From Vibrio tubiashii (GTDB lineage: Bacteria; Pseudomonadota; Gammaproteobacteria; Enterobacterales; Vibrionaceae): a DNA stretch of 64,000 bases. The stretch covers positions 868,001 through 932,000 of the forward strand of contig NZ_CP117029.1 of the NCBI RefSeq assembly GCF_028551255.1, read 5' to 3'. This document shows positions 63,611-64,000 of the stretch, one piece after another. The notes under the pieces were generated by a model, which was not told where the DNA came from, did not search any database, and worked only from the letters and a program-made list of their open reading frames with translations. Every line of letters begins with the position of its first letter. Positions within the stretch are counted from its first letter, which is position 1. The position numbers and the translations under genes were made by a program.

Positions 63611-64000
63611 GTGACTGATCTATTAAGCCAAGATGAGATTGATGCTCTCTTACACGGTGTAGATGACGTTGATGAGGCCGAAGAGGAAGAAGTTGCCTCG
63701 GATGCCAGTGCGGTAGACTTCGACTTCTCATCGCAAGACCGCATTGTTCGTGGTCGAATGCCAACGCTAGAGTTGATCAATGAGCGCTTTGCTCGCCATA
63801 TGCGCATCAGCTTGTTTAACATGCTGCGCAAAACCGCTGAAGTCTCTATCAATGGCGTACAGATGATGAAGTTTGGTGAGTACCAAAATACCCTGTACGT
63901 ACCCACTAGCTTGAACATGGTACGCTTTAGACCACTAAAAGGTACCGCGCTAATTACCATGGAAGCACGTTTGGTATTTATCTTGGTAGAGAACTTTTTT
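63611..64000 (+). CDS. fliM: Flagellar motor switch protein FliM (3'-truncated by window edge)
   Basis: C-ring switch protein that binds phosphorylated CheY and FliG. It starts at GTG (63611) with VTDLLSQDEIDALLHGVDD, the CheY-P-binding N-terminal motif, followed by an acidic linker and the middle domain (RIVRGRMPTLELINERFARH). 130 codons are inside the window and the frame is open at the end. It continues the fliK-fliL operon. Confidence 0.97.
   Translation, partial: MTDLLSQDEIDALLHGVDDVDEAEEEEVASDASAVDFDFSSQDRIVRGRMPTLELINERFARHMRISLFNMLRKTAEVSINGVQMMKFGEYQNTLYVPTSLNMVRFRPLKGTALITMEARLVFILVENFF

Noticed and set aside
1..64000. Prophage, integron, insertion sequence, tRNA or defence-system signals
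   Set aside because: No integrase, transposase, attC-like array, tRNA cloverleaf or known defence domain was recognised. The window reads as Vibrio core genome.

Overview
The window is a stretch of chromosome from a Vibrio (Gammaproteobacteria, Vibrionales). The evidence is the gene content and order: a sodium-type pomAB motor, the polar flagellar order flagellins-flaG-fliD-flaI-fliS-flrABC-fliEFGHIJKLM, the xseB-ispA-dxs / pomAB / thiI block, and two sRNA genes, csrB and gcvB, of gammaproteobacterial type. Almost everything is core genome in dense operons. I see no phage, insertion sequence, CRISPR array, tRNA or rRNA.

Layout. 1-5324: sucABCD, entering the window inside sucA. 5393-5637: two copies of a 105-bp hairpin-forming intergenic repeat. 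5660-6601: a small coiled-coil protein gene and the csrB regulatory RNA with its VarA/UvrY box. 6735-9996: a GNAT acetyltransferase, DUF3301/DUF3549, yqcC-truC, and a Bor-type lipoprotein. 10232-13269: the isoprenoid operon xseB-ispA-dxs (minus strand). 13531-16837: pomAB and thiI. 16921-20217: the gcvB sRNA divergent from gcvA, followed by a hydrolase, DUF423 and rlmM. 20254-28415 (minus strand): secreted nuclease, xni, ppnN, a diguanylate cyclase, a TPR/degenerate-GGDEF membrane protein, and queF. 28498-32720: syd, DUF2310, DUF2897, an M15 peptidase, dapE, an ArsC-like reductase, and a winged-helix protein. 32774-41898: small envelope proteins and a dispersed nitrite-ammonification locus (nrfG, divergent nrfA and nrfBCDE, a DsbE-like protein, and nrfF). 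41987-43454: DUF2919 and a DyP peroxidase. 43585-64000: the polar flagellar cluster, cut inside fliM.

How the genes work together. NrfB, NrfC and NrfD carry quinol electrons to periplasmic NrfA, while NrfE/F/G and the DsbE-like thioredoxin attach the CXXCK haem. The 476-bp region between nrfA and nrfB carries a good NarP-type 7-2-7 site and an FNR-type site. The flagellar block shows its regulatory hierarchy in the DNA. FlrA (sigma-54 activator) is followed by a sigma-54 promoter before flrBC, and further sigma-54 promoters precede fliE (a perfect consensus match) and fliK. Sigma-28 promoters precede each of the three flagellins and pomAB. CsrB (CsrA sponge) and GcvB (Hfq-dependent regulator of amino-acid transport) are global post-transcriptional regulators encoded in the larger gene-free gaps.

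I did not find a convincing undescribed multi-gene system. The points most worth a second look are the paired 105-bp repeat, a multi-hairpin spacer inside the suc operon, terminators embedded in or fused with antisense coding sequence, the adjacent active and degenerate GGDEF proteins, and a repeat insertion in FliD.
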